64,000 bases of DNA from Fulvimarina pelagi HTCC2506 (GCF_000153705.1 NZ_DS022272.1:3293798-3357797); one strand, 5' to 3'; positions 45,335-54,603 are shown, numbered from the stretch's first letter. The notes: generated by a model from the sequence alone, not told the origin. A program made the numbers and translations.

Positions 45335-47412
45335 TGGGTTCGAGCCCGTGTCGCGAGGCTACGGAAATGCTTGACGCCCTCGATGATGCCGAGCGCGTGC
45401 GTTTTCCGTGCGACATAGGAATGTGCGAGATCGGGCCGCGCCGCGAGGCTGTCCGAATAATTGGCGACAATGATCGATTGCGGCACCGAACGCAGCATCT
45501 CGATGTCGTTGCCACTGTCGCCGGCGGCAAAGACGTTCTCTACTGCAAGTTTGAGCCGGCGGTTGAGATGGACGATCGCGGCTCCCTTGGAAGCTGCGGG
45601 TGGCAGGACGTCGAGATAGCGTCCGTGGCTGTGAATGATCGAGGCGGAAAGGCCCCTCGCTCGAAGATGAGCATGGAGGCGAGTGATGATCGAACCGTCG
45701 CCCTCCGCCAGATAGCTGAGTTTAAATTCCCGCTGCTCGAGCGCGCCTTGTGGAATGATCCCTTCGAAGGTGTCGAGCGCATCTCGAAGCGCACTTCGTT
45801 TCCATCCTTTTGCAATGAAGCGGCTCCAGGCTTCATCGCGGCGATAGGTAACGCCGTTCGGTTCCAGCCAGTAGATTTCCGAGCCAACCGAAGAGATGAT
45901 GATCTCGGGGTTCGGCGCGTCCTGCTTCTCGAGAATGGACAAGGCGCTGTGAAAAGAGCGGCCGGTTGCTACGGCGAAGGTGAGGCTTCGCTCTCCTTCA
46001 TGCCAGCGGCGAAACGCCCGGATACAGGGCGGCGAGCCGGTCAGCGTATTGTCGATGTCGCAGACGAGAAGTTGCCTCATCGCTCGGCGTCGACGAGAGC
46101 GGGGCGTCAATGTCAGCCGGGCAACGAGCTTGCGGCATCGTTCGGCATGGCTCTGCCAATCATAAGCCGAAACGGCGGCCGAGCCGGCCTCAGCATATCG
46201 CTTGCGCAGACCCTCGTCACGGAGGATGTCCCGGCAGGCTTCGGCGATCTGGTCGGGTTCTTGAGGGTTGATGAGCCGCCCATTGCCACATCGTTCCACA
46301 ATATCGTTCGGTCCACCGCTGTCGGTCGCGACGACTGGCAGCCCGCTCGCTGTGGCTTCCAGGAGGGTGAGGCCGAAGGGCTCGTTCAGCGCGGGGTTGG
46401 CGAAGATGCCGCCGCGCGCCCGGGCAAAGGCATAGATCGCCGGGACATCCGACGGGCGATGCGATTTCGGAACCGCGACCTTTCCGTATAGATCGTAGCG
46501 ATCGATCAGGTCGAGGATCTTGTGCATCTCCTCAGCAAGTTCCGGATCGAGGCCGTTGATATCTTCGCGCGTACCCGCGATGATCAAAAGATTGGCGTTC
46601 TCTCGCAGCCAAGGATCGCGACCGAAGGATTCGACCAGCAACGGCAAATTCTTCTTCGCGACCGGACGCGCGATCGCAAGGATGACGGGCTTGTCCGGAT
46701 ATCGCAGGAAGGGTGCGATCATCTCGTCTACGCGCTGCGTCGGTTCGGCGGAGCGGTAGACCGCGAGATCGATGCCGGGCTCGATGATCCGTATCTTGCC
46801 TGGGTCGTAATTTCGATAGGCGGCATACTGTACCTCCGCCTCGTCGCGTGAGGAGGCGATGATGAGATCGGCTTCGTCGAAGGCCTTCTCTTCGATCTCG
46901 ATGCGCCGTTCCAGCGAGGCCCGCGCCTGGCTCGGCAAGTCGGCTAAGCGGACTACGGCCTTCTTGATCCTGCCGAGCGAATGGGCGGTGAAGACGAAAG
47001 GCGTTCCATAGCGGCTGCGCACGGTGGCGGCCACCGTCGCGGCGTCCGCGTAATGGGCGTGTAGCAGATCCGGGAACGCCTCTTGCGTTTCGAGCCAATC
47101 CCCGAGGCCGGCAGCGAAGCTTTCCGTTTCGCTCCAGATGTCTTCCTTCGCGAGATAGCCCGATCGGGCGGTTGCGATCCGGACGATCTCGACCTTCGGA
47201 CCGATGCGTTCTATGCCGGCGCGATATTCGTCCCCATAGACGCTGTCGAAGGCGCGGGTTGCAATCACGATCCGCGCAATCGCGGGGTTCTTCGCCTGCG
47301 CCGCGACGAGTTCCAGTAGATACTTTATATGGCCACCGGTGTCGGATGTGATTCCATAATCGACATCCTTGGATTTCAGGCAACCCTGGAGAGCGACGTG
47401 TACGATAAACAT
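45331..47412 (-). CDS. sucrose-phosphate synthase with C-terminal sucrose-phosphatase-like domain
   Basis: A 693-residue fusion. Residues about 1-430 are a GT4 sucrose-phosphate-synthase-type GT-B: MFIVHVALQGCLKSKDVDYG, TGGHIKYLLELV, FPDLLHAHYADAA, VFTAHSLGR, LAIARPVAKKNLPLLVESFG, NEPFGLTLLEATASG. Residues about 445-690 are a HAD/SPP domain: LLVCDIDNTLTGSPP with the catalytic aspartates, ending FAAGDSGNDIEML. It would make sucrose 6-phosphate (or an analogue) and dephosphorylate it. ATG 47412 is preferred over 47463 because the latter leaves only 10 bp to the divergent gene. Coupled to a GT2 gene downstream. Confidence 0.85.
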   Translation of the reverse strand: MFIVHVALQGCLKSKDVDYGITSDTGGHIKYLLELVAAQAKNPAIARIVIATRAFDSVYGDEYRAGIERIGPKVEIVRIATARSGYLAKEDIWSETESFAAGLGDWLETQEAFPDLLHAHYADAATVAATVRSRYGTPFVFTAHSLGRIKKAVVRLADLPSQARASLERRIEIEEKAFDEADLIIASSRDEAEVQYAAYRNYDPGKIRIIEPGIDLAVYRSAEPTQRVDEMIAPFLRYPDKPVILAIARPVAKKNLPLLVESFGRDPWLRENANLLIIAGTREDINGLDPELAEEMHKILDLIDRYDLYGKVAVPKSHRPSDVPAIYAFARARGGIFANPALNEPFGLTLLEATASGLPVVATDSGGPNDIVERCGNGRLINPQEPDQIAEACRDILRDEGLRKRYAEAGSAAVSAYDWQSHAERCRKLVARLTLTPRSRRRRAMRQLLVCDIDNTLTGSPPCIRAFRRWHEGERSLTFAVATGRSFHSALSILEKQDAPNPEIIISSVGSEIYWLEPNGVTYRRDEAWSRFIAKGWKRSALRDALDTFEGIIPQGALEQREFKLSYLAEGDGSIITRLHAHLRARGLSASIIHSHGRYLDVLPPAASKGAAIVHLNRRLKLAVENVFAAGDSGNDIEMLRSVPQSIIVANYSDSLAARPDLAHSYVARKTHALGIIEGVKHFRSLATRARTH

Positions 47413-47473
47413 GACGCGCTTTCTTTTATTTGGCGGTAGTACCAATTCGACTTGCAAGCCCATATGGCTGCCG

Positions 47474-48520
47474 ATGGAAACGCTTCGAGTTGCTCAGGTC
47501 GCCCCTAACATCTTTCCGACTCCACCGGGGTTGTCCGGCGGTACCGAAAGAGTCGTTCACGATCTTTGTAAAGCGCTGGAATCGCTGGGTATTGAGGTCT
47601 GCCTCTTTGCTCCATCCGACTCCGTATGCGACACTCCGCGCATCGGTAGCCTGCCAAGCTTGCGGACCTTGGAGGAAAGGCACGGGACAATCCCGCCTTC
47701 CGTCCCTCAGGTGCTCGAAGCGGCGCAGATGGAAGAACTGCGTAAGCGCCTAGACACCTTCGATATCGTTCACTGCCACGGCGAATTCTTTCACGCTGCT
47801 CTTCTCGGCGATAAGCGGCGGCATTCCCTCACCACAATCCACTGGCGGGTCGACGAGCTCGATCGGCAGATCTTCTTCGAAACCTTTCCTGATTTGCCAG
47901 TCGCTGGCATTTCGGACAGCCAGCTCAAGCAGATCCCGGTGGCCAATCGTGCCGGCACCGTCCATCACGGGCTCGACGCGAACCGCTATCGACCCGCAAA
48001 CGGAAGCGGCGGATATGCGGCCTTCATCGGGCGGATGACGGATCAGAAGCAACCGGATGTGGCGATACGGATCGCACGAGCCGGCGGAATACGGATACGT
48101 CTTGCCGGCTCGGTCGACGTCGGTAATCCCACCTATTTTCGCGAGCGCGTTGAACCCATGCTCGGCGAAGACGCGATATTTCTCGGGGCGGTCGACGATG
48201 CCGGTAAGCAAGACTTTCTCGGATTGGCCTCGGTCCTTCTGTTTCCGATCGACTGGCCAGAACCCTTCGGCCTCGTGATGATCGAGGCGATGGCCTGCGG
48301 TACGCCCGTCATCGCCTTTGACCGCGGTTCGGTGCCCGAGATCGTCGAAGACGGGGTCACCGGTTTCGTCGTCCGCGATGAAGACGAGGCCGCCAAGGCA
48401 TTGTTGCGGGTCCGCGAGCTCGACCGCGCCGTGATCCGCAAGCGCTTCGAGGCCCGCTTTACAGCACGCCGCATGGCCGAAGATTATCTTGCCATCTACC
48501 GAGAGCTGCTCGACGCATGA
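47474..48520 (+). CDS. family 4 glycosyltransferase
   Basis: A 348-residue GT-B enzyme. It opens METLRVAQVAPNIFPTPPGL and GGTERVVHDLCKALESLG (acceptor-side glycine loop), and carries the donor-binding motif EPFGLVMIEAMACGTPVIAF with the E-x7-E pattern of GT4. ATG 47474 chosen; the frame continues upstream into the divergent gene but that part is not GT4-like. Its stop overlaps the next ATG (ATGA). It is divergent from the sucrose-phosphate-synthase-like gene with about 60 bp between. Donor and acceptor unknown. Confidence 0.87.
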   Translation: METLRVAQVAPNIFPTPPGLSGGTERVVHDLCKALESLGIEVCLFAPSDSVCDTPRIGSLPSLRTLEERHGTIPPSVPQVLEAAQMEELRKRLDTFDIVHCHGEFFHAALLGDKRRHSLTTIHWRVDELDRQIFFETFPDLPVAGISDSQLKQIPVANRAGTVHHGLDANRYRPANGSGGYAAFIGRMTDQKQPDVAIRIARAGGIRIRLAGSVDVGNPTYFRERVEPMLGEDAIFLGAVDDAGKQDFLGLASVLLFPIDWPEPFGLVMIEAMACGTPVIAFDRGSVPEIVEDGVTGFVVRDEDEAAKALLRVRELDRAVIRKRFEARFTARRMAEDYLAIYRELLDA

Positions 48521-49725
48521 GCATACAGCGAACCGCGTTGATCGCGTGGGACTATCCGCCGAGCGCTTCCGGGCTCGCGGTCGCTGCGCGCGAGATCGCC
48601 GAAAGCCTCACAGAAACCGGTATCGACGTTACGGTCTATACCCTCGACCGGACCGGGCGCGCTGAGGAGAACGGTGTGACGATCGTCGGGGCCCTGCCAG
48701 CGAAACCTGGCCTCTCCGGATGGATGCGAAGACGCATGGCGTTCGGCCATCTCGTCGCGCCGAAATGGTTCGACCGTGCCGTCGCCGCTGATCATGCAAC
48801 TCATCGCTTCGATTGTCTGGAAGCCACCAATTGGTATGCGCCCGGCGCTCTGGTGCTGCGTCAACCAAACACCACCTTTGTGACCCGCCATTCGACACCC
48901 GCCGCATCGACAGGCGCCCTCAACGGGCCTTTGCGCGACCGGATCGACGGTCGCTTCGCGTGCAGGCTGGAGGCCAGAAGCGCCCGGCAGTCTCACGGAC
49001 ATATCTTTAACACGGCGGCGCATGGTGAGAAGATTCGCGCTCTGTACGATCTCGACCCAAGGACTCCTACGCGGGTGATCGGCCTCTCACTGCCGCCGGA
49101 GCGGCTGGCGCGCGCCGCAGGCACCGCCTATCCACACCCGGCGAGCACAAAAGGCAGGCCGGTCGAGATCCTCTTCGTCGGGCGGGCCGAAGAGCGGAAG
49201 GGGTTCGACTGCCTTCTCGACGCGATCAAAATTCTCTCACGCGAAGCTTCGACCGGCAGCTTGCCGGACTTCCGGCTGCGTCTTGTCGGGGTCGACGCCG
49301 AACAACTCGCTGAACTCGCGCTCGATGTCCGACGCCATCTGAAGGCGCTCGGCCGCCTTTCCGACATTGAGCTCGATGAGGCTTATCGTCGGGCGGACCT
49401 CGTCGCAGCGCCCTCCCGTTACGAATCCTTCGGCCTTGTCTACCAAGAAGCGCTCGCCTTCGGTCGCCCCGTCATCGGCCTTGCCGTCGACCCGTCCGCA
49501 CGGCAGGTGATCGGCGAGAGCCATGCGGGCCTCCTGGCAAGCGAGGCGAGCGGCACGGCACTCGCCGACGTCCTGCGTTCCGCAATATCAAGTCCCGCAC
49601 TCCGTCTCGAATGCCACCACCGAGCTCTCGCCGCAGCAGGTTGCTTCAGCCGCAGGAGCCTTTCGGAAAAGACACTGAGACTCTACGCCGCTGCTCGAGA
49701 ATACCGGCTGCTTCAAGGTCGGTAA
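48517..49725 (+). CDS. family 4 glycosyltransferase
   Basis: A 402-residue GT-B enzyme. The N-terminus ALIAWDYPPSASGLAVAARE is a typical acceptor-binding loop; the C-terminal donor half has EILFVGRAEERKGFDCLLDA and APSRYESFGLVYQEALAFGR (E-x7-E). Its ATG overlaps the stop of the preceding GT4 gene by four bases (ATGA), so they work as a pair. The 3' end overlaps the convergent GT2 gene by 13 bp. Substrate unknown. Confidence 0.86.
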   Translation: MSIQRTALIAWDYPPSASGLAVAAREIAESLTETGIDVTVYTLDRTGRAEENGVTIVGALPAKPGLSGWMRRRMAFGHLVAPKWFDRAVAADHATHRFDCLEATNWYAPGALVLRQPNTTFVTRHSTPAASTGALNGPLRDRIDGRFACRLEARSARQSHGHIFNTAAHGEKIRALYDLDPRTPTRVIGLSLPPERLARAAGTAYPHPASTKGRPVEILFVGRAEERKGFDCLLDAIKILSREASTGSLPDFRLRLVGVDAEQLAELALDVRRHLKALGRLSDIELDEAYRRADLVAAPSRYESFGLVYQEALAFGRPVIGLAVDPSARQVIGESHAGLLASEASGTALADVLRSAISSPALRLECHHRALAAAGCFSRRSLSEKTLRLYAAAREYRLLQGR

Positions 49726-50672
49726 GGCCTCAAGAGATCGTCGCGCTCGAACGTTCGGCCTCGTCCCGGCGCGAGCGCTTCGTACCGGATCGACCGGACC
49801 TCGACATGGTGACGCTCCATCCGGTGCTCGATGATGAGGTTCGGCGCGATGAAGCTGTCCCGCCAGCCGCGCGGAAGAGTGGGACGTTCATGGACGCGGC
49901 CTGTAAAGCGGACGTTCTTTCGGTTCAGCCGATACTGAATGTCCGGAAAGAGATCGGAGAGGCTGCCATCGACCCGGTTCTCGCGCGGAAGGCCGATAGA
50001 CACTGACCCCGTCTCGTCGGCGATGGCGGCGACCCGGCCGAGCGATGCAAGAGCCCCAGGCGTAAGCGCCTCGTCGCTGTCGAGCTGCAGGACCCAGTTG
50101 TGTCTTGCCAGTTCCTGGCCGGCATTTCGCTGCGCTGCAAAGTCGCCGGCTAGCGAGCGGAAGATGATGCGAACACGGTCGGAGAAGAGCGCCTCCCGGG
50201 TCGGGGCTTCGCCGTCGACGACCAGGACGATATCGTCGAAAGACTCCGACAAGGCTGACAGAGGCCTTCTCAGACCGGCTAGATCGACAAGCCGGCAGAG
50301 GATCACCAGTGATACCGGTCTGGGCGCGACCTGATCGAGCGGCGCGAGGAACGCGTCTGCGGCAAGAGGCTGGTAGGGGTTCACCAACGCTTCACGCTGG
50401 TTCTCGTCAGCGGGAATTGCGCGCAGGTCATAGGACAGAGCGAGCGTCCTGAGCGAGTAGCTTTCCAAGAAGACCGGATCCTGCGCTTGTTGCGTATACC
50501 GCCGTTCTCTCATCGATCGTGTCAAGAACGCTAAGACCTCGCCCGTCTCCAGTGCCAATCGACTGGCAAGAAGCCCACAGTGACTGCATTCGAGGAACTG
50601 CGGGCGTCCCAGGGAGGCGCACCGCTCGCTCGGACGAAAATCACGAGCCTGGCAGGAAGGGCAACGCGTCAT
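49713..50672 (-). CDS. family 2 glycosyltransferase with N-terminal zinc-finger-like segment
   Basis: A 319-residue GT-A enzyme. Residues about 1-35 hold CPSC and CSHC pairs (MTRCPSCQARDFRPSE ... LECSHCGLLASR), a small zinc ribbon not usual for GT2. The catalytic part begins VSLVILCRLVDLAGLRRPLS, with the acidic motif in NWVLQLDSDEALTPGALASL (DSD) and NRVDGSLSDLFPDIQYRLNR after it. It converges on the GT4 pair and overlaps its end by 13 bp. Substrate unknown. The ribbon may bind a partner in the cluster. Confidence 0.8.
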   Translation of the reverse strand: MTRCPSCQARDFRPSERCASLGRPQFLECSHCGLLASRLALETGEVLAFLTRSMRERRYTQQAQDPVFLESYSLRTLALSYDLRAIPADENQREALVNPYQPLAADAFLAPLDQVAPRPVSLVILCRLVDLAGLRRPLSALSESFDDIVLVVDGEAPTREALFSDRVRIIFRSLAGDFAAQRNAGQELARHNWVLQLDSDEALTPGALASLGRVAAIADETGSVSIGLPRENRVDGSLSDLFPDIQYRLNRKNVRFTGRVHERPTLPRGWRDSFIAPNLIIEHRMERHHVEVRSIRYEALAPGRGRTFERDDLLRPYRP

Positions 50673-50949
50673 TCAGCAGCCTCACGGAACATTCCGCGGG
50701 CTGAGATAGGCCTTCTTTTCCAATTCGATAGGCAGGCAACACGAAGACTTTTGACAGGCGGTGTCATCAGTCCACCTTCTAAGCCAGTTGGCCGCCATTC
50801 GGCAGGCTTCGACTTCGGGGCATTCATCTGCGGGACTTCACTCATCTCCACGTCGTCTGGTGGCTCGCTGCCTTCGATGGCCGGCATTTGAATGGCTTTG
50901 CCAGTGAGTTGCCCATCGGCCTGCAACCCCGTGCGTCAGGTTCTGGCCG

Positions 50950-51996
50950 ATGAGCACGGAGATCCTGAACCATGTCGCAAGCCACTATCGTGCCTTCGAC
51001 ATCGCCTTTTCGTCGGCCCGCGAAAACAGGCTGTTTCGTGAAGTTGGCCTTCTTTATTCGCACACTGGAACGCTCGGTCCAGACTGGAAGCGTCTGATGG
51101 ACGGGCTCTGCAATGCGGGCAAAACGAACCTCAATCTCGGAAGGCTGCTCGAAGGGCATGCGAACGCGGTCCAACTCTTGCGGCTTTATGGCGATGCAGA
51201 GCAGCACGCCTGGCTCGACGACGCGCTGGAAGCGGACACCCTTCTCGGTGTGTGGGGCGCGGATGACACAGATCCGGTGCGCGTCGAAACGATTGCAGGT
51301 AAACAGACGCTGAAGGGTAGCAAACGCTATGCCTCAGGGCTCGGCATGGTGGCCCATGCGATCGTCCCGATTGCCGGAGAGGACGGCAATCTACAGCTTT
51401 ATCTCCTGGCTGTTGGTGATGAGGGTCGGCAGGATCCGTCCGCATGGAATGTCGGCGGCATGCAAGCCTCCGCCTCCGGCCGCTATTCGTTCGAGGATCT
51501 GTCGATCGAGCCCGAAATGGTTCTCGGCGAGATTGGCGTCTACAAGCGCGAGCCCTTCTTCGAGGGCGGCATCTGGCGCTGCGCCGCAGTCCATCTCGGT
51601 GGCATCGAGGCCATAGTCGCGATGACGGCAAAGCATCTCGCGGATAGTGGCCGGATCGACCATCCGTTGCAGACCGAGCGCCTCGGCCACGCGATCCTCG
51701 AAGCGCGCACGGCGCGTCTATGGGTCGAGGATGCGGGGAGGCGGATCGAGGCGCCCTCCAGGGATGAGGGGATCGCCTTTGCCGTAGCGGCCGCCTCCTA
51801 TACGCGGCTTCAGGTGGAGGCGAGTGCTCTTGCCGTCATGGAGATCGCCCGGCGCTCGGTCGGCCTCACCTCCTTCGAGCGCGACCATCCGCTCAACAGC
51901 GCGATCGCCGATCTCTCGGTCTATCTGAGGCAAGCCAATCCCGACGCGCTCCTGCTTCACAAATGCCGAACCATGCTGAAGGGCCTTGGCCTATGA
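50950..51996 (+). CDS. acyl-CoA-dehydrogenase-like flavoprotein
   Basis: A 348-residue protein with the acyl-CoA dehydrogenase fold: the helical N-terminal domain (residues about 1-95), a beta domain (LLGVWGADDTDPVRVETIAG, KGSKRYASGLGMVAHAIVPI, about 95-200) and the C-terminal four-helix domain. It is shorter than classical members (about 380) and lacks the C-terminal Y-E-G catalytic segment; the end reads LRQANPDALLLHKCRTMLKG. It may therefore be a monooxygenase- or oxidase-like relative. Its stop overlaps the ATG of the PIG-L/methyltransferase gene (ATGA), tying it to sugar modification rather than fatty-acid oxidation. Confidence 0.78.
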   Translation: MSTEILNHVASHYRAFDIAFSSARENRLFREVGLLYSHTGTLGPDWKRLMDGLCNAGKTNLNLGRLLEGHANAVQLLRLYGDAEQHAWLDDALEADTLLGVWGADDTDPVRVETIAGKQTLKGSKRYASGLGMVAHAIVPIAGEDGNLQLYLLAVGDEGRQDPSAWNVGGMQASASGRYSFEDLSIEPEMVLGEIGVYKREPFFEGGIWRCAAVHLGGIEAIVAMTAKHLADSGRIDHPLQTERLGHAILEARTARLWVEDAGRRIEAPSRDEGIAFAVAAASYTRLQVEASALAVMEIARRSVGLTSFERDHPLNSAIADLSVYLRQANPDALLLHKCRTMLKGLGL

Positions 51997-53345
51997 GCGA
52001 AACTTACGGGGACTGGTGTCGACGCTGCGCGGGGGCGCCGGTGGCCGCCGCCAATCGCCTGCTCGGCTCCGGTGGTCTCGTTGTCCTAGCCCCTCATCCA
52101 GACGACGAAACCTTCGGGACCGCGGCCCTTCTCGGCGAGGTCGCACAGAGCGGTCGTCCGCTCGGCATCGTCGCGCTCACTGATGGAAACGCCTCGCATC
52201 CGCATTCGAAGGCCGTTCCGCCCGCCGCCCTTGCCAAGAACAGGCGACTAGAACAGGAGGCCGCAATCGCCGCTTTCGGGATCATGGCCCCACGCTGGCT
52301 GCGGCTCGGCCTGCCCGATGGCGGGGCCGGGCGCGATCGGCGCTTTGGCAACGCCCCCGAACAGATCGCACGGCTCTGCGAAGAGATCGGAGCGGAAACC
52401 CTGGCTGCTCCGCATCCGGACGACCCGCATCCCGATCATCATGCGGCCGCTGCTCTCGCCGAAGCGGTTCGTGCCTTGCGACCGCAACTCCGGCTTTTGT
52501 TCTATCCCATCTGGTCATTGCGGCTCTCCGGCGACGACAGCTATCGCGGGGCCGATCTTCTGCCCTTTCGCATCGTGGTCGATCGAAACATCAAGGCGCG
52601 CGCGATCGATTGCCATGCGTCGCAGCTTGGTAAGATCATCGAGGATGACCCAGACGGCTTCACGCTGCCGGACTGGTTCCTCGAAGCGCAAGCCGCGCCA
52701 TACGAGATCTACGCGCTCGCCCCCATGCCCGGGAATGTGCCGCCGCCGTCTCATTTTTCTCAACTCTACGCCGATGACGGCGATCCATGGCATGCGCGCG
52801 CCTCGCGCTACGAAATCGACAAACGCGCGGATAACTGCGACCAACTGAAGGGCCTGATCTTTGACAGCGGCCTCGACATCGGCTGCGGGGAGGGTCATCT
52901 CGCCCGCGCTCTGGTAGAGAATGGAATCGCACACGCAATACACGGCGTCGATCGCAACGAGGCGATCGTCGCGAGGGCAAGGCGCGCCCATGCCGATATC
53001 CCGGCCTTGTGCTTCGAGACGCGCGCTTTGCCCGCCGATCTTCCGGAAGGCCGCTTCGATCTCGTCGTCGTCTCCGAGCTTCTTTATTTTCTCGACGAGC
53101 GTGGCCTGGCAACGCTGGCACGTCTGCTGGCGGAACGCATGACGCTCGGCGCCGGTCTGTTCCTCGTCAATTATCGGGGTGAAACGGGAACGCCGCTGTC
53201 CGGGCGCGCGGCGCATGATCTGTTCGTGGCGTTGTTCGGCGCCTCGCTTCGATCGATCAGCCTGCGTCAAACGGAGGGCTACCGGGCGGAGCTTTTGCAA
53301 TTTTGTCCCGAAGGCGCAGAAGCTCGGGCAAATGCCGCTCCATAA
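51993..53345 (+). CDS. PIG-L family deacetylase fused to a NodS-like SAM methyltransferase
   Basis: A 450-residue bifunctional protein. Residues about 25-220 are the zinc-dependent LmbE/PIG-L deacetylase: VVLAPHPDDETFGTAALLGE, then ALTDGNASHPHSKAV, and the second metal motif HPDDPHPDHHAAAALAEAV. Residues about 265-420 are a class I methyltransferase: LIFDSGLDIGCGEGHLARAL, DLVVVSELLYFLDERGLATL, the latter resembling NodS N-methyltransferases. It could deacetylate an N-acetylamino sugar and methylate the free amine in one protein. ATG 51993 overlaps the flavoprotein stop (ATGA). The 3' end overlaps the convergent GT2 gene by 89 bp. Confidence 0.87.
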   Translation: MSETYGDWCRRCAGAPVAAANRLLGSGGLVVLAPHPDDETFGTAALLGEVAQSGRPLGIVALTDGNASHPHSKAVPPAALAKNRRLEQEAAIAAFGIMAPRWLRLGLPDGGAGRDRRFGNAPEQIARLCEEIGAETLAAPHPDDPHPDHHAAAALAEAVRALRPQLRLLFYPIWSLRLSGDDSYRGADLLPFRIVVDRNIKARAIDCHASQLGKIIEDDPDGFTLPDWFLEAQAAPYEIYALAPMPGNVPPPSHFSQLYADDGDPWHARASRYEIDKRADNCDQLKGLIFDSGLDIGCGEGHLARALVENGIAHAIHGVDRNEAIVARARRAHADIPALCFETRALPADLPEGRFDLVVVSELLYFLDERGLATLARLLAERMTLGAGLFLVNYRGETGTPLSGRAAHDLFVALFGASLRSISLRQTEGYRAELLQFCPEGAEARANAAP

Positions 53346-54399
53346 CGCTGAATGTCAGGCGTTCACGGCGAAGGGCGGGAAGCTCGTCCTCGATATGGAA
53401 CCAGGCCATAGAGCGGCTTGAAAGACTCGCCAGGTGACGCGACCGTTCAGGCGCCATGCTGCCACGGATAAGAGTGTCTATCAGCCGCGGCCTGCTCTCT
53501 CCTCGTTCGACGAGATCACGCATTTGCAGACGATGCAGGAAGCGGACAGGCGTCTCCAATGCCTCGTCGACCATCGGATCTAGTTCGGTTCGATTGCGCT
53601 GAAGTTCCGCTGAAAGCCCGCCGGTGGCGGATCGGTCGAGCCTGCACGAGGTCTCGACGCGAGGCAGGGCTGAGTAGATGATCCGCAAACCATGGGCTTC
53701 GCATCGCCGTCGCAAGGCACGGTCTTCGCCGAACGCGACCAGTGGAATGGGGCCCGCTCGCCGATAGGCGTCCGCAGTGATGGCGAAGTTCGCACCGCCG
53801 ATGTTCCCATGATGGGGCCAGGGGTTATCGTGGTCGGGGAAGGTCAGGCTTACGATGTGGCGACTCGCGTCGCGATAGATGCGGATTGCGTCATCGCGGC
53901 TGGGGTCCAGCCAGGGGAGGTGGAGAGCCTCGTCCGGAAGAAAGTCGATTTGGCCGCAAACCAGATCGAACCCCTCGTCGAAAGCGGCATCGTAGGCGTC
54001 CATCAAGCCTCGGCAGACCATGGTATCGCCGTCGGTCGAAAACAGCCGGGCTTCGGAAGCGACCAAACCGGCAAGGTCGAAGGCCAGTGCTCGCGCTCTC
54101 GGAGCTGTACCGAGCCCGTTTCTCCACCGAATTGCAACCAGTGTGGCGGAGACGGCGCCGCTGGCGATCAGCGATGAAACGATGTCGAGTGTCTCGTCGT
54201 CGCTGTCGTTGACGACGAGCACAATATGCGCCTGCCTGCTAAACTCGCTGTGTATGGACGTCAGACAGCGGTCGATGCGTGCGGCTTCGTTGCGTGCGGG
54301 AATGCACACAACATAACGGATCTGCGAGGGCGTCCAGACATGTTGCCAGACACCAAGCAGTTCACCGCCATGTTTGACGACCCGTTCGCCGATCGACAC
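53257..54399 (-). CDS. family 2 glycosyltransferase
   Basis: A 380-residue GT-A enzyme. The nucleotide-binding start is RYVVCIPARNEAARIDRCLT, with VVNDSDDETLDIV and an acidic metal motif ARLFSTDGDTMVCRGLMDAY (DGD). ITADAYRRAGPIPLVAFGED matches the acceptor part. It is convergent with the PIG-L/methyltransferase gene (89 bp overlap of 3' ends) and is the last gene of the carbohydrate cluster before pheS. No membrane segment, so the glycosyl acceptor is probably cytoplasmic or a lipid carrier on the inner leaflet. Confidence 0.85.
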   Translation of the reverse strand: MSIGERVVKHGGELLGVWQHVWTPSQIRYVVCIPARNEAARIDRCLTSIHSEFSRQAHIVLVVNDSDDETLDIVSSLIASGAVSATLVAIRWRNGLGTAPRARALAFDLAGLVASEARLFSTDGDTMVCRGLMDAYDAAFDEGFDLVCGQIDFLPDEALHLPWLDPSRDDAIRIYRDASRHIVSLTFPDHDNPWPHHGNIGGANFAITADAYRRAGPIPLVAFGEDRALRRRCEAHGLRIIYSALPRVETSCRLDRSATGGLSAELQRNRTELDPMVDEALETPVRFLHRLQMRDLVERGESRPRLIDTLIRGSMAPERSRHLASLSSRSMAWFHIEDELPALRRERLTFSVMERHLPELLRLRDKIAKAPPGSPPFDAG

Positions 54400-54603
54400 T
54401 GCTTTCTGCCTCGCCTTTCTTCGAGGCTACAACTCGCTTGGCAAGAATTGGTCGCATCGCCCTTAGGACGCATTCATACGGAGAAAGACGCGCGGCCGAC
54501 CGATCCCGATGAGCATCCACAAAAGGCCTGATGTCAGTTCGCGAGGGGACAAGGCGCTTCGAACCGCTCGGTGCAGACAGTGGATGCCGATCGACCTACT
54601 CGA

